From Prochlorococcus marinus XMU1410 (GTDB lineage Bacteria > Cyanobacteriota > Cyanobacteriia > PCC-6307 > Cyanobiaceae): 64,000 nucleotides of DNA. Location of the stretch: positions 124,001 through 188,000 of the forward strand of contig NZ_JAAORH010000003.1 of assembly GCF_017696085.1 (NCBI RefSeq), read 5' to 3'. How positions within the stretch are numbered: position 1 is the first letter of the stretch; each line of letters starts with the position of its first letter. The position numbers were made by a program, and so were the translations under genes. This document shows, piece by piece, positions 38,836-46,953 of this stretch. Below the pieces are notes generated by a model. That model searched no databases, had not been told where the DNA came from, and was given only the letters and a program-made list of their open reading frames with translations.

Positions 38836-39309
38836 ATGTTAAGTAAATTCATCAATTCTTTTCTAGATAAAAAATCCCCAATGACAGTCCATGCTCACTG
38901 CGATGGTCCTTGTGGTGTTTACGACCCAGCATCTACGAGAGTTGCAGCTGAAGCAGTTTTATCAATGACAAAAAAACTTATTGCATTAGAAGCTCCTTCT
39001 AGCACTGATTCAGCAGAGTGGGCTGCATACAGTAATACATTTTCTAGATATGTTGCAGTTAAAGAAGAGCAAGCAAAAGAAACAAAGAAAGAGATTCTAA
39101 TTTTGTGGACAGATTACTTTAAACCAGTTCACTTAGAAACTTATCCAGACTTACATGAAACCATTTGGAAGGCGGCCAAATTATGCAGTGCATGCAAAGT
39201 TAATATTGACTTAGCCCAAGCTGAAGAACTCATGAGTTATGTAGAAAAAATTCATAATATTTTCTGGGCTTCAAAAGGAAGATCAGACGCTTTTGTAAAA
39301 GCTAGTTAA
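38836..39309 (+). CDS. sodN: nickel superoxide dismutase
   Basis: This 157-residue precursor has a 20-residue N-terminal propeptide (through VHA) followed by mature start HCDGPCGVYDP, the nickel hook, with His21, Cys22 and Cys26 as ligands; Tyr29 is the hook tyrosine. Usual hooks read HCDLPCGVYDP; here Leu is Gly. The rest is the four-helix bundle. It dismutates superoxide, replacing Fe- or Mn-SOD in Prochlorococcus and reducing iron demand. The propeptide is removed by SodX, encoded next. Confidence 0.95.
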   Translation: MLSKFINSFLDKKSPMTVHAHCDGPCGVYDPASTRVAAEAVLSMTKKLIALEAPSSTDSAEWAAYSNTFSRYVAVKEEQAKETKKEILILWTDYFKPVHLETYPDLHETIWKAAKLCSACKVNIDLAQAEELMSYVEKIHNIFWASKGRSDAFVKAS

Positions 39310-39318
39310 CTCAGAGTT

Positions 39319-39711
39319 ATTTTCAAAAGTTTTTTTGATTTTATTTTATTTTTTTTAGGTTTAAGAAAAACCGCGATTATTAGTGGTGAATCGATGTTTC
39401 CTTACCTAAAAGAAGGGGATATTGTATTTTTTAAAAAATATAAAAAGAATAAATCAATACTTAAAAATCGACAAATAGTTATTTTTAATCATCCATTTAA
39501 AAATAAAAATCTAATAAAAAGGATAAATTCAGTTAATCAAAATAACATTGAGGTTATTGGAGACAATATTGAATTTAGCGAAGATAGTAATAAATTTGGA
39601 TTAATCCATAACGAAAAAATAATTGGGATTGTCACCTCTAAATTAATTATTCCTAAATTAAAAAATTTTTTAATTCAAAAAAATAGAAGCACTTCTTTGA
39701 ATCCAAAATAA
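39319..39711 (+). CDS. sodX: Ni-SOD maturation protease SodX (S26 signal-peptidase family), probable non-canonical start
   Basis: The conserved S26 motif SGESMFPYLKEGD begins upstream of ATG 39394, so that ATG would lose the catalytic Ser (TCG 39391). The frame is open back to 39310, with residues FKSFFDFILFFLGLRKTAII forming a membrane anchor, but contains no ATG, GTG or TTG. The nearest plausible start is ATT 39319, six bases downstream of AGAG. Family-conserved Lys is in NLIKRINSV. The protease trims the SodN propeptide so the nickel hook begins with His. It lies just after sodN and ends 42 bp inside the opposing transporter gene. Confidence 0.8.
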   Translation: MFKSFFDFILFFLGLRKTAIISGESMFPYLKEGDIVFFKKYKKNKSILKNRQIVIFNHPFKNKNLIKRINSVNQNNIEVIGDNIEFSEDSNKFGLIHNEKIIGIVTSKLIIPKLKNFLIQKNRSTSLNPK

Positions 39712-40341
39712 TCCCAAAGAAAAGGAAAGCCCTCCTGCTGCAGCTATTAATCTTTTAATAAATTTTTTACTTGCTTTAAAGGTGGTAAAAGATATTAAAC
39801 AAGTAAAAAGATTCATACTTATGAGTGAACCAATCAAATATGAAATCAAATATAAGCAAGCGCTTGTTAGAGGTAGTGCTAAAGCAGGAAGAACTGCAAG
39901 AAAATGTGAACCTCCAGCTATACCGTGTAGCAAGCCTAAACCAGTTAAAGCATGTGAGTGCTTATTATTATTTTTTTGTTCCTTAACATGAAAGTGAAAG
40001 TGACGATGGTCAATTCCATTCTCATGCTTATGGGAATGCGAGTGAATACTTAATTGAAAAGAATTTTTTATAGCAAATACTCCAACAATTAGAAGTGAAA
40101 TTCCAACTAGAAATTCGGCAATACTAGAAAATTTGTTTAATGGAGTAATATCCTTAATAAAAATCGCTAGAAAAGCTAACAAGAGGACTCCTGAAGAATG
40201 TCCCAAACCCCATGAGAAACTATTTTTAAGAGCTTTTTGAGGATTATTAATCGCTGCAGGTGCCATTGCAATTAGATGATCAGCGCCACTAACTACATGC
40301 ACAAATCCTGCCACTATACCTGTTAAAATTACAGCCTGCAT
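39670..40341 (-). CDS. probable nickel transporter (NiCoT/UreH-like)
   Basis: This 223-residue membrane protein has about six helices. The N-terminal GFVHVVSGADHLIAMAP is close to the H-x4-DH signature of nickel/cobalt permeases, and a His-rich cytoplasmic loop (HSHSHKHENGIDHRHFHFHV) lies near residues 100-120. A later LHGIAGGSHFLAVLP repeats the motif form. It is convergent with sodX, next to sodN, so nickel supply to Ni-SOD is the likely job. Substrate (Ni or Co) is inferred. The C-terminus overlaps sodX by 42 bp. Confidence 0.82.
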   Translation of the reverse strand: MQAVILTGIVAGFVHVVSGADHLIAMAPAAINNPQKALKNSFSWGLGHSSGVLLLAFLAIFIKDITPLNKFSSIAEFLVGISLLIVGVFAIKNSFQLSIHSHSHKHENGIDHRHFHFHVKEQKNNNKHSHALTGLGLLHGIAGGSHFLAVLPALALPLTSACLYLISYLIGSLISMNLFTCLISFTTFKASKKFIKRLIAAAGGLSFSLGLFWIQRSASIFLN

Positions 40342-40396
40342 ATATATTCAGTACAACTCTGTTTATTCAATTTTATAGCACGATTTGAAGTCAATA

Positions 40397-41284
40397 TTAT
40401 ATTGAGTTAAATAATTTCTTGAAGGATTGTTCAATATCAGTTTCTCTCATAAAAGTTTCACCAATTAATACTCCCATGATTCCAATAGATCTAAGCGATT
40501 CTAAATCTTCGGCACAATTAATTCCGGATTCACTTATGGGAATAATATTTTGTTTTAAAAATATATCTGCATATGTATGCATCAATTCTATTGATGTTTT
40601 TAAATCCGTTTTAAAAGTCTTTAAGTCCCTGTTATTTATTCCAATCAAATTAAAAGATTTTAACTTTAGAATCCTTTCTAATTCATTAGAGTTATGGACT
40701 TCAACAAGAACTCTCATCTTTAAATTATCAGCTATTTTCTTTAAATAAATTAAATCATCATCACTTAAAATCGCAGCGATTAATAATATTGCATCAGCAC
40801 CAGATACCCTTGCTTTATAAATCTGATAAGCAGAAATAATAAAATCTTTGCAAAGAAGAGGGAGATTAGTTGATTTCCTTACAGTTTCGAGTATTTCATA
40901 ACTACCTTGAAAAAACCTTTGATCGGTAAGTACTGATATACATGATGCACCTAATCCTTCATAACAAATTGCTATGTCTTCAGGATTAAAATCTTTTCTA
41001 ATCACTCCTTTACTCGGACTAGCTTTTTTTATTTCAGCAATTACTCCTGGTTTTATTTTTGACTCCAAGATATTTTTATAAAAATCTTTGGGAGCAGGAA
41101 GGTTTTCAATCTTTTTTATGAGGTCTTCTAAAGAGACTATTTTTTTAAAATTCTTAATTTCAATATCCTTGTGCCATACAATTTCTTCCAGAATGTTTTT
41201 TGCTTGTGCTTCTCTATGAGGTACAGCATATTCTAAATTTTCTACCCTTACTGTTGGATTAGGTGGCCTGCGTCTTATCTCCAT
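40397..41284 (-). CDS. trpC: indole-3-glycerol-phosphate synthase
   Basis: This 295-residue TIM-barrel enzyme closes the indole ring in tryptophan synthesis. Motifs include [65 protein letters not shown] and [10 protein letters not shown]. An N-terminal extension of about 30 residues ([21 protein letters not shown]) is usual in cyanobacteria. It is 12 bp downstream of lpdA on the same strand, an unexpected pairing likely due to genome compaction. Confidence 0.95.
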   Translation of the reverse strand: MEIRRRPPNPTVRVENLEYAVPHREAQAKNILEEIVWHKDIEIKNFKKIVSLEDLIKKIENLPAPKDFYKNILESKIKPGVIAEIKKASPSKGVIRKDFNPEDIAICYEGLGASCISVLTDQRFFQGSYEILETVRKSTNLPLLCKDFIISAYQIYKARVSGADAILLIAAILSDDDLIYLKKIADNLKMRVLVEVHNSNELERILKLKSFNLIGINNRDLKTFKTDLKTSIELMHTYADIFLKQNIIPISESGINCAEDLESLRSIGIMGVLIGETFMRETDIEQSFKKLFNSI

Positions 41285-41296
41285 TAATTTTAGATA

Positions 41297-42736
41297 TTAT
41301 TTTATTTGAGAAGCCGCCTGTTTATATGCGACCTCAACTACTTCACTAAGAGTAGGATGAGTATGAACTTCTTTAGATAATTCAATTACATCTTGGTTCC
41401 TTGAAATAGCGTTCGAAATTTCTTGAATTAAATCAGCTGCATGTAACCCAAAAATATGAGCTCCTAATACTTTCCCATTATCTTTGTTGAAAATCAACTT
41501 TAGCAATCCATCACTCTCTAATTCAGCCAATGCTTTTGAATTAGCCTTAAAGAAACTTTTGACAACTCCCAAAGTAAAATTTTCTTTTGTAGATATCTCT
41601 TTAGCTTCAACTTCAGAGAGACCAACTGAACTTATTTCTGGGTGAGTAAAGGTTGCTGCTGGGATACTTTTATAGTTAATTTCGACATTACCACCGCAAA
41701 TATTATCAACAGCAATTGTACCCTGCGCTGCAGCTGTATGGGCAAGCATTAGTTTACCCGTTACATCTCCAACAGCCCAAATGTTAGGTATTATTTCATC
41801 ACCATTCTTAACTCTCATTTGATCATCTATAGGAATAAAACCTTTTACTGTTTCGATACCAACCGACTCAAGATTTAAGTTATTACTATTAGGACTTCTG
41901 CCAGTTGCGACTAGTACAGCGTCAACTTCTAAAGTTTCTACAACTTCCTTAGATTTTGCATCAGTCAGTTCTATTTTTACAGGGCATCCAGGTGTTATTT
42001 TTGTCGCAAAGACATTTGATTTTGTGTCTATATCTCTTGCTTGAATAAGGTTCTTCTTAGCAATTTTAGTGATGTCTGGATCAAATGTTGGCATAATATT
42101 CTCCAAAGCCTCGATCATGGTAACTTCACAACCAAGCGCGGTATAAACATCAGCAAATTCTAGACCTATATATCCGCTCCCAATAATTGCTATCCATCTT
42201 GGAAGCCACTCAAGTTTAACCGCATCATCGCTAGTAAATACGGTCCTATTATCCAAAGTTATTCCACGGGGCACAAAAGGAGAAGAGCCTGTTGCTATAA
42301 CAATATTCTTACATGTGAAAATTTTATCAATTCCGTTTTTATCTCTTACACCTACTTTTTGATTTCCTTCAATTCTTCCAATGCCCAAAATAATTTCAAC
42401 TCCACTCCTTTTAAGAGTTTTTGTTAAATTTTCTCTAACATTTAAAACTAAATTATTTGCATGATCTGCAATTTTTGATCTCTCGAACCTTACTGGTGAA
42501 GCATGTATACCAAATTTAGCTAAATGTTCATAATTAGCTATTTCTCTAACTTTTCCACTTGCCGCTAAAAGAGCTTTAGATGGAACACAACCCTTGTTAA
42601 CACAAGTGCCTCCCATATCAGAAGATTCTACTATTGCGACTTTCAGTCCCTTACCAGCAGCATGTTTAGCGGCATCAAAACCTCCATATCCTGCTCCTAT
42701 TACTATTAAATCAAAATCAAAACTTGAATCAGTCAC
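41297..42736 (-). CDS. lpdA: dihydrolipoamide dehydrogenase
   Basis: This 479-residue flavoprotein has FAD-binding GAGYGGFDAAKHAAGKG, redox disulfide GGTCVNKGCVPSKALL (Cys45, Cys50), NAD-binding GSGYIGLEFADVYTALG, and C-terminal dimer motif HTHPTLSEVVEVAYKQA carrying the catalytic His. It is E3 of pyruvate dehydrogenase and possibly glycine cleavage. The start is GTG 42736. It precedes trpC and follows the SpoU methylase gene by 11 bp. Confidence 0.94.
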   Translation of the reverse strand: MTDSSFDFDLIVIGAGYGGFDAAKHAAGKGLKVAIVESSDMGGTCVNKGCVPSKALLAASGKVREIANYEHLAKFGIHASPVRFERSKIADHANNLVLNVRENLTKTLKRSGVEIILGIGRIEGNQKVGVRDKNGIDKIFTCKNIVIATGSSPFVPRGITLDNRTVFTSDDAVKLEWLPRWIAIIGSGYIGLEFADVYTALGCEVTMIEALENIMPTFDPDITKIAKKNLIQARDIDTKSNVFATKITPGCPVKIELTDAKSKEVVETLEVDAVLVATGRSPNSNNLNLESVGIETVKGFIPIDDQMRVKNGDEIIPNIWAVGDVTGKLMLAHTAAAQGTIAVDNICGGNVEINYKSIPAATFTHPEISSVGLSEVEAKEISTKENFTLGVVKSFFKANSKALAELESDGLLKLIFNKDNGKVLGAHIFGLHAADLIQEISNAISRNQDVIELSKEVHTHPTLSEVVEVAYKQAASQIK

Positions 42737-42747
42737 TTTTTATTTAT

Positions 42748-43569
42748 TTATTTAGAGGTGTATGCGACTCTTTTTCGTTCTAGTAATAACGGAACTGCAA
42801 CACAAGCCACATTCAATGATTCTACAATCTCACTATGCGGAATTGTAATTGTTTCATTACAAGCTTCTTTAATTTTTTTATGAATACCTTGACCTTCATT
42901 ACCCAAAATTAATGCTGTACGTCTGGACCAATCAACTTCCCAGTAAGGTTTTGAAGGTTTTTTTGAACTCTCATTATGGCTACTAGTAGAGAAAATCTTA
43001 AATCCTACATTTGATAATTCAGACAAAGTCTTAAGTAAAGATTTTAATATTTCTTCTTCAATGCCATCAAATCTTAAAAATGGCAGATGAAAAACTGCAC
43101 CTGAGGATGCTCTTAATACCTTTTGGCCTAATGGGTGCGCACCTCCAGCTAAAAAAATTGCATTAACACCCGCAGCTAAAGCGGTTCTAAATAGATTACC
43201 CATATTCCCAGGGTCTTGAATTCTGTCGAGAACAAGAACAAAATCATCTTCTCTATTAAATTGGTAATTAGGTATTGCTGAAATCTCTACTAAAGCTGCT
43301 ATTCCATCTGGATTAATTGTTGAAATCGCAGATGCCAAGACTTCCTCTGAGACAATATTTATTAGAGACTCATCAAATTTTTTGCTTAGATTTTGATTCT
43401 TTCTTAGCCACTTTTCGGTAACTAAAATCTTAGTGGGATTTTTTCCAGACTTGAGCAATTCTTCAATAAGATGTGTACCCTCTATGCAAAAAAAGTCTTG
43501 ATCTTTTGGAGATGATCCTCTCTTAAATGATCTAAATCTTTTAACTAGATTATTGTTTTTACTAGTTAT
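42748..43569 (-). CDS. SpoU/TrmH family RNA 2'-O-methyltransferase, start uncertain
   Basis: The C-terminal SpoU domain has DRIQDPGNMGNLFRTALAAG, LGNEGQG and SLNVACVAVPLLL. From TTG 43458 the protein has 236 residues, but the conserved substrate-binding N-domain (VKRFRSFKRGS, then FFCIEGTHLIEELL) is encoded further upstream. The frame is open to 43626, with no ATG, GTG or TTG between 43459 and 43623; ATA 43569 (ITSKNNNLVKR) is the best-placed start by family pattern. The enzyme methylates a ribose in tRNA or rRNA; target unknown. The true start needs experiment. It is the first gene before lpdA and trpC. Confidence 0.75.
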   Translation of the reverse strand: MTSKNNNLVKRFRSFKRGSSPKDQDFFCIEGTHLIEELLKSGKNPTKILVTEKWLRKNQNLSKKFDESLINIVSEEVLASAISTINPDGIAALVEISAIPNYQFNREDDFVLVLDRIQDPGNMGNLFRTALAAGVNAIFLAGGAHPLGQKVLRASSGAVFHLPFLRFDGIEEEILKSLLKTLSELSNVGFKIFSTSSHNESSKKPSKPYWEVDWSRRTALILGNEGQGIHKKIKEACNETITIPHSEIVESLNVACVAVPLLLERKRVAYTSK

Positions 43570-43779
43570 TTTTAAAAAATTATTTTCTATGAGTATTTTG
43601 AAAAATTTGTTATCAACTATATTTTAATTACATAAATATTTTGATCAATTATTTATTAAATTTTTATTTCCCAAGAAATCAAAAAATACATTTTCACTTT
43701 TAATTAATATTCATGACGTTACATAGGGTGGACTTAATATTATTAGTTTGTCATGATGAATCTAATAAATTAAGTCTTA

Positions 43780-45150
43780 ATGATTTGCGGAAGCAAAACG
43801 AAGTCATATCTTAAATCCCAAAATTTAAAGATTCTTGGCCAAGGCAAGTTAAATGGAATAGTTGAAATAAGTGGTGCGAAGAATTCCGCCTTAGTTTTAT
43901 TAGCCTCATCATTGCTAACTAATGAAAAAATAATTCTTGAAAATGTACCTTTCCTCACTGATATTGAAAAGATGGGAAATATCTTAAAGAATTTAGGAGT
44001 GAATTTAGTTCGTAAAAACAACCAACTAGAAATAGATCCAAAAACTATTTCGATTAAAGAACTTCCATATGAACTTGTTAAAGGATTAAGAGCTAGTTTC
44101 TTTTGTATAGGTGCACTATTAACTAAATTTGGAGAAGCTCAAGTACCGTTACCAGGTGGATGCAATATTGGTTCAAGGCCAATAGACGAGCACATTAATG
44201 GATTAATCGCACTAGGAGCAGACATTATTATTGAAGAGGGAATTGTAAAGGCAAAAACAAGGGGAGACAAAAATAGACTTCATGGCGCTCATATTAAATT
44301 AAATTGTCCAAGTGTAGGTGCGACTGAAACTTTAATAATGGCAGCATCTTTAGCTAAAGGAAGAACTACTATTGAAAATGCTGCTAGAGAGCCTGAAGTT
44401 CAAGATTTATGCCAAATGCTTAATAAAATGGGGGCAAAAATTTATGACTCCGGTAAAGAAACAATAATTATTGATGGTGTCAATAAGCTTGGCGGATGTA
44501 CCCATAAAGTAATTCCAGACCGAATAGAAGCTGGAACTTTTCTAATAGCTGCTGCTGCAACTTTCTCTTCAATAACAATTTCTCCAGTAATCCCTCATCA
44601 TCTTGAAGCTGTCACTAATAAGCTTCAAGAGAGTGGGAGTAAAATTACGATTAAAGGTAATTCGATTTCTATCAAGAGTAAAGAGATTAAAGGAGTAGAT
44701 ATTGAAACAGCTCCTTTCCCAGGTTTTCCTACTGATTTGCAGGCACCATTTACAGCTTTAATGACAATCGCAAATGGGGAATCAAAGATAACCGAAACAA
44801 TTTTCGAAAACAGAATGAATCATATTTATTTACTTAATGAAATGGGTGCTCGTATAAAACTAAACAAAAACGTAGCTCACATCAAAGGTGTTAAAACAAT
44901 TAAAGGAATGAATCTAGTTGGCTCAGATTTAAGGTCATCAGCTGCATTAATAATTGCAGGAATCATCGCAAAAGGTAGTAGTAAGATCTATGGATTAGAA
45001 CATTTAGATAGAGGTTATGAAAATTTTGAATTAAAACTAAAAAATTTAGGTATTAAAATAACCAGAGAGGTTAGTAAAAGTACTTTTGAGAAGAATGAAT
45101 ATAAAATTAAAACTAAATCTGAGGAACTTTCAAAACTAGAAGCAGCTTAA
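43780..45150 (+). CDS. murA: UDP-N-acetylglucosamine 1-carboxyvinyltransferase
   Basis: This 456-residue enzyme makes the first committed peptidoglycan precursor. It has GKLNGIVEISGAKNSAL (about residues 23-39) and the active-site loop PLPGGCNIGSRPIDEHI with the Cys that fosfomycin modifies. Later FPGFPTDLQAPFTALM and NRMNHIYLLNEMG are also typical. Length is slightly above the usual 420 because of an N-terminal stretch and a C-terminal tail. It stands alone; the 530-bp region after it holds two tiny ORFs and then tRNA-Leu. Confidence 0.95.
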   Translation: MICGSKTKSYLKSQNLKILGQGKLNGIVEISGAKNSALVLLASSLLTNEKIILENVPFLTDIEKMGNILKNLGVNLVRKNNQLEIDPKTISIKELPYELVKGLRASFFCIGALLTKFGEAQVPLPGGCNIGSRPIDEHINGLIALGADIIIEEGIVKAKTRGDKNRLHGAHIKLNCPSVGATETLIMAASLAKGRTTIENAAREPEVQDLCQMLNKMGAKIYDSGKETIIIDGVNKLGGCTHKVIPDRIEAGTFLIAAAATFSSITISPVIPHHLEAVTNKLQESGSKITIKGNSISIKSKEIKGVDIETAPFPGFPTDLQAPFTALMTIANGESKITETIFENRMNHIYLLNEMGARIKLNKNVAHIKGVKTIKGMNLVGSDLRSSAALIIAGIIAKGSSKIYGLEHLDRGYENFELKLKNLGIKITREVSKSTFEKNEYKIKTKSEELSKLEAA

Positions 45151-45186
45151 TCTTTTCCAACAATTTTTCAAACCAAGAAAGTTGAT

Positions 45187-45297
45187 TCAAACGTAAGCAA
45201 TATTGATTAGTGAAATACAACCCAAAAATAATATAAACAAAACTATAAAGCGATTAGACCAAATTTTATTTAAACCATTAAAATTGAATTCGTTCAT
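45187..45297 (-). CDS. tiny membrane protein (36 aa), function unknown
   Basis: ATG 45297 opens a 36-codon frame with a polar N-terminus (MNEFNFNGLNKIWSNR) and one hydrophobic segment (FIVLFILFLGCISLINIAYV). It overlaps the stop of the ORF at 45294-45401 by 4 bp (ATGA), which suggests coupled translation. One-pass tiny membrane proteins are common in cyanobacterial photosynthetic and respiratory complexes, but no known subunit was recognised. Confidence 0.5.
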   Translation of the reverse strand: MNEFNFNGLNKIWSNRFIVLFILFLGCISLINIAYV

Positions 45298-45401
45298 GCC
45301 CAAGTTCCGCTTTTAGATCCGAATGTTGTAAGTATAGTTACTGCAATAAAAAGGTAAGGGACAAATTTAAAGGATAATTTTTTAGCTTGAGTTTTAGACA
45401 T
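45294..45401 (-). CDS. tiny membrane protein (35 aa), function unknown
   Basis: ATG 45401 opens a 35-codon frame, MSKTQAKKLSFKFVPYLFIA then VTILTTFGSKSGTWA: basic N-terminus, one hydrophobic helix, short polar tail ending TWA. It is followed, with 4-bp overlap, by a second tiny membrane ORF. The pair occupies the gap between murA and tRNA-Leu on the opposite strand. No known family was recognised. Confidence 0.5.
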   Translation of the reverse strand: MSKTQAKKLSFKFVPYLFIAVTILTTFGSKSGTWA

Positions 45402-45679
45402 TTGCTTTTTTTACCAATTATAACACAATATTACTAATTATGAAGCTATCTTCTGTCAAAAAAGACTTTTAAGCGCATTTAATCACAATAATGTATCATT
45501 TATGTTTAAATTTCTCTTTTTCCCTCATTTCTTGTCAGCAAATGCCATAAATAATTCTATATTTTTATCGAAAAGATTAACTATTAACAAACGTTATTTG
45601 GAAACTGTTCCTTGACCAAAACAATAGTCAATAAGTTGATTTTTGTTATAATAAAAAAGTTCATTTTTTCAAAAGCCTT
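45402..45679. other. intergenic region upstream of tRNA-Leu
   Basis: About 280 bp with no gene that can be supported. It holds the upstream region of the two minus-strand tiny ORFs and the tRNA-Leu promoter. Confidence 0.5.
45647..45652 (+). promoter_or_regulatory. -10 element for tRNA-Leu/argD
   Basis: A perfect TATAAT lies 28 bp upstream of the tRNA-Leu 5' end. No good -35 box is at the usual distance (TAGTCA at 45625-45630 is weak; TTGACC at 45612 is too far). argD has no room for its own promoter unless it lies inside the tRNA, so this one probably drives both. Confidence 0.5.
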
Positions 45680-45761
45680 GGGAGCGTGGTGGAATTGGTA
45701 GACGCACCGCACTCAAAATGCGGCACCTTCGGGTATGTCGGTTCAAGTCCGACCGCTCCCA
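45680..45761 (+). tRNA. tRNA-Leu (anticodon CAA)
   Basis: An 82-nt tRNA: acceptor GGGAGCG pairs with CGCTCCC (45754-45760), anticodon stem CCGCA/TGCGG encloses loop CTCAAAA with anticodon CAA, then a long variable arm as expected for Leu and T-loop TTCAAGT. The discriminator is A; CCA is not encoded. It lies 5 bp upstream of the argD ATG. Confidence 0.95.
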
Positions 45762-45766
45762 CTTTA

Positions 45767-46942
45767 ATGGATACCTATAGTCGATTCGATATATCATTCA
45801 AAAAAGGAAAAGGTTGTTGGCTATGGGACAAAACAGGTAAAAGATATCTTGATGCAGTCGCTGGAATAGCAACTTGTAGTCTTGGACATAGCGATAGAGT
45901 TTTGAGAAGAAGGTTATCAACTCAACTAAAAAAGATTCAGCACATCTCTAATCTCTACAACATTGAAGAACAAGAACAATTAAGCAGAACTTTAACGAAT
46001 ATGAGTTGTGCTAAAAGCGTCTTCTTCTGTAATAGTGGTGCAGAAGCAAATGAATCAGCAATTAAATTAATTAAAAAATATGGAAATAAAACAAATAAAG
46101 GTAAAGAATCAATTATTCTCGCAGCAGAATCCAGCTTCCATGGAAGGACCCTTGCAGCCTTAAGTGCCACTGGACAACCAAAATATCAAAAAGGTTTCGA
46201 ACCAATGATTCAAGGGTTCAAATTTTTTAAATTTAACAATTTTGATTCTGTAAAAAAATTATTTGAAGAGTGTGAAAATAATGATCAAAAAATTTCCGGC
46301 GTTTTAGTTGAGCCAATACAAGGCGAAGGCGGCGTAATTCCTGGAAGTAAAATATTTTTTAAAAGCCTGAGAGAAATATGTGATCAATATAATTCTCTTC
46401 TCATTCTAGATGAGGTCCAAAGTGGAGTAGGTCGAACTGGGAAAATGTGGGGTTATGAGAATTTAGGAATTGAACCTGATGGATTCACCCTTGCTAAAGG
46501 ATTAGGAGGAGGTCATGCAATTGGAGCGTTATTGGTAAAAGAAAAAGCCAACATTTTTTCTCCAGGGGATCATGCAAGCACTTTTGGAGGTAACCCATTT
46601 GCTTGTAAAGCTGCCCTAACTGTATTAGAAGAAATAAATAGAAGAAATATTATCAATAATGTTTATCTAAGAGGGGAACAATTAAGTGCTGGGTTTGGAG
46701 AATTGTCAAAAAAATTTCCAAACATTATTAGGGGGAAAAGAGGTTTAGGTTTGATCCAAGGTCTTGTGATCAATGATGATTATGCTGATGCAAAAAAAAT
46801 TACATTAAAAGCTTTTGATAAAGGATTACTGGTAGTTCCTGCAGGAGGAAATGTTGTAAGAATTGTCCCACCATTAGTTATTTCTCAAAGAGAAATTAAT
46901 ATTCTTTTAAATAAGCTAAATTCAATTTTTGAAGAGTTATAG
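45767..46942 (+). CDS. argD: acetylornithine aminotransferase
   Basis: This 391-residue PLP enzyme converts N-acetylglutamate semialdehyde to acetylornithine in arginine synthesis. It has the FFCNSGAEANESAIKL block, LILDEVQSGVGRTGKMW, and the PLP Lys in LAKGLGGGHAIGALL. The frame is open further upstream but that sequence is the tRNA-Leu gene, so ATG 45767 (MDTYSRFDISFKKGKG) is the start. There is no room for a ribosome-binding site between the tRNA end and the ATG. folC follows after 11 bp. Confidence 0.95.
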   Translation: MDTYSRFDISFKKGKGCWLWDKTGKRYLDAVAGIATCSLGHSDRVLRRRLSTQLKKIQHISNLYNIEEQEQLSRTLTNMSCAKSVFFCNSGAEANESAIKLIKKYGNKTNKGKESIILAAESSFHGRTLAALSATGQPKYQKGFEPMIQGFKFFKFNNFDSVKKLFEECENNDQKISGVLVEPIQGEGGVIPGSKIFFKSLREICDQYNSLLILDEVQSGVGRTGKMWGYENLGIEPDGFTLAKGLGGGHAIGALLVKEKANIFSPGDHASTFGGNPFACKAALTVLEEINRRNIINNVYLRGEQLSAGFGELSKKFPNIIRGKRGLGLIQGLVINDDYADAKKITLKAFDKGLLVVPAGGNVVRIVPPLVISQREINILLNKLNSIFEEL

Positions 46943-46953
46943 CAATTTAAATT

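Noticed and set aside
45686-45766. Upstream extension of the argD reading frame
   Set aside because: The added codons are the tRNA-Leu gene; the open frame there is accidental.
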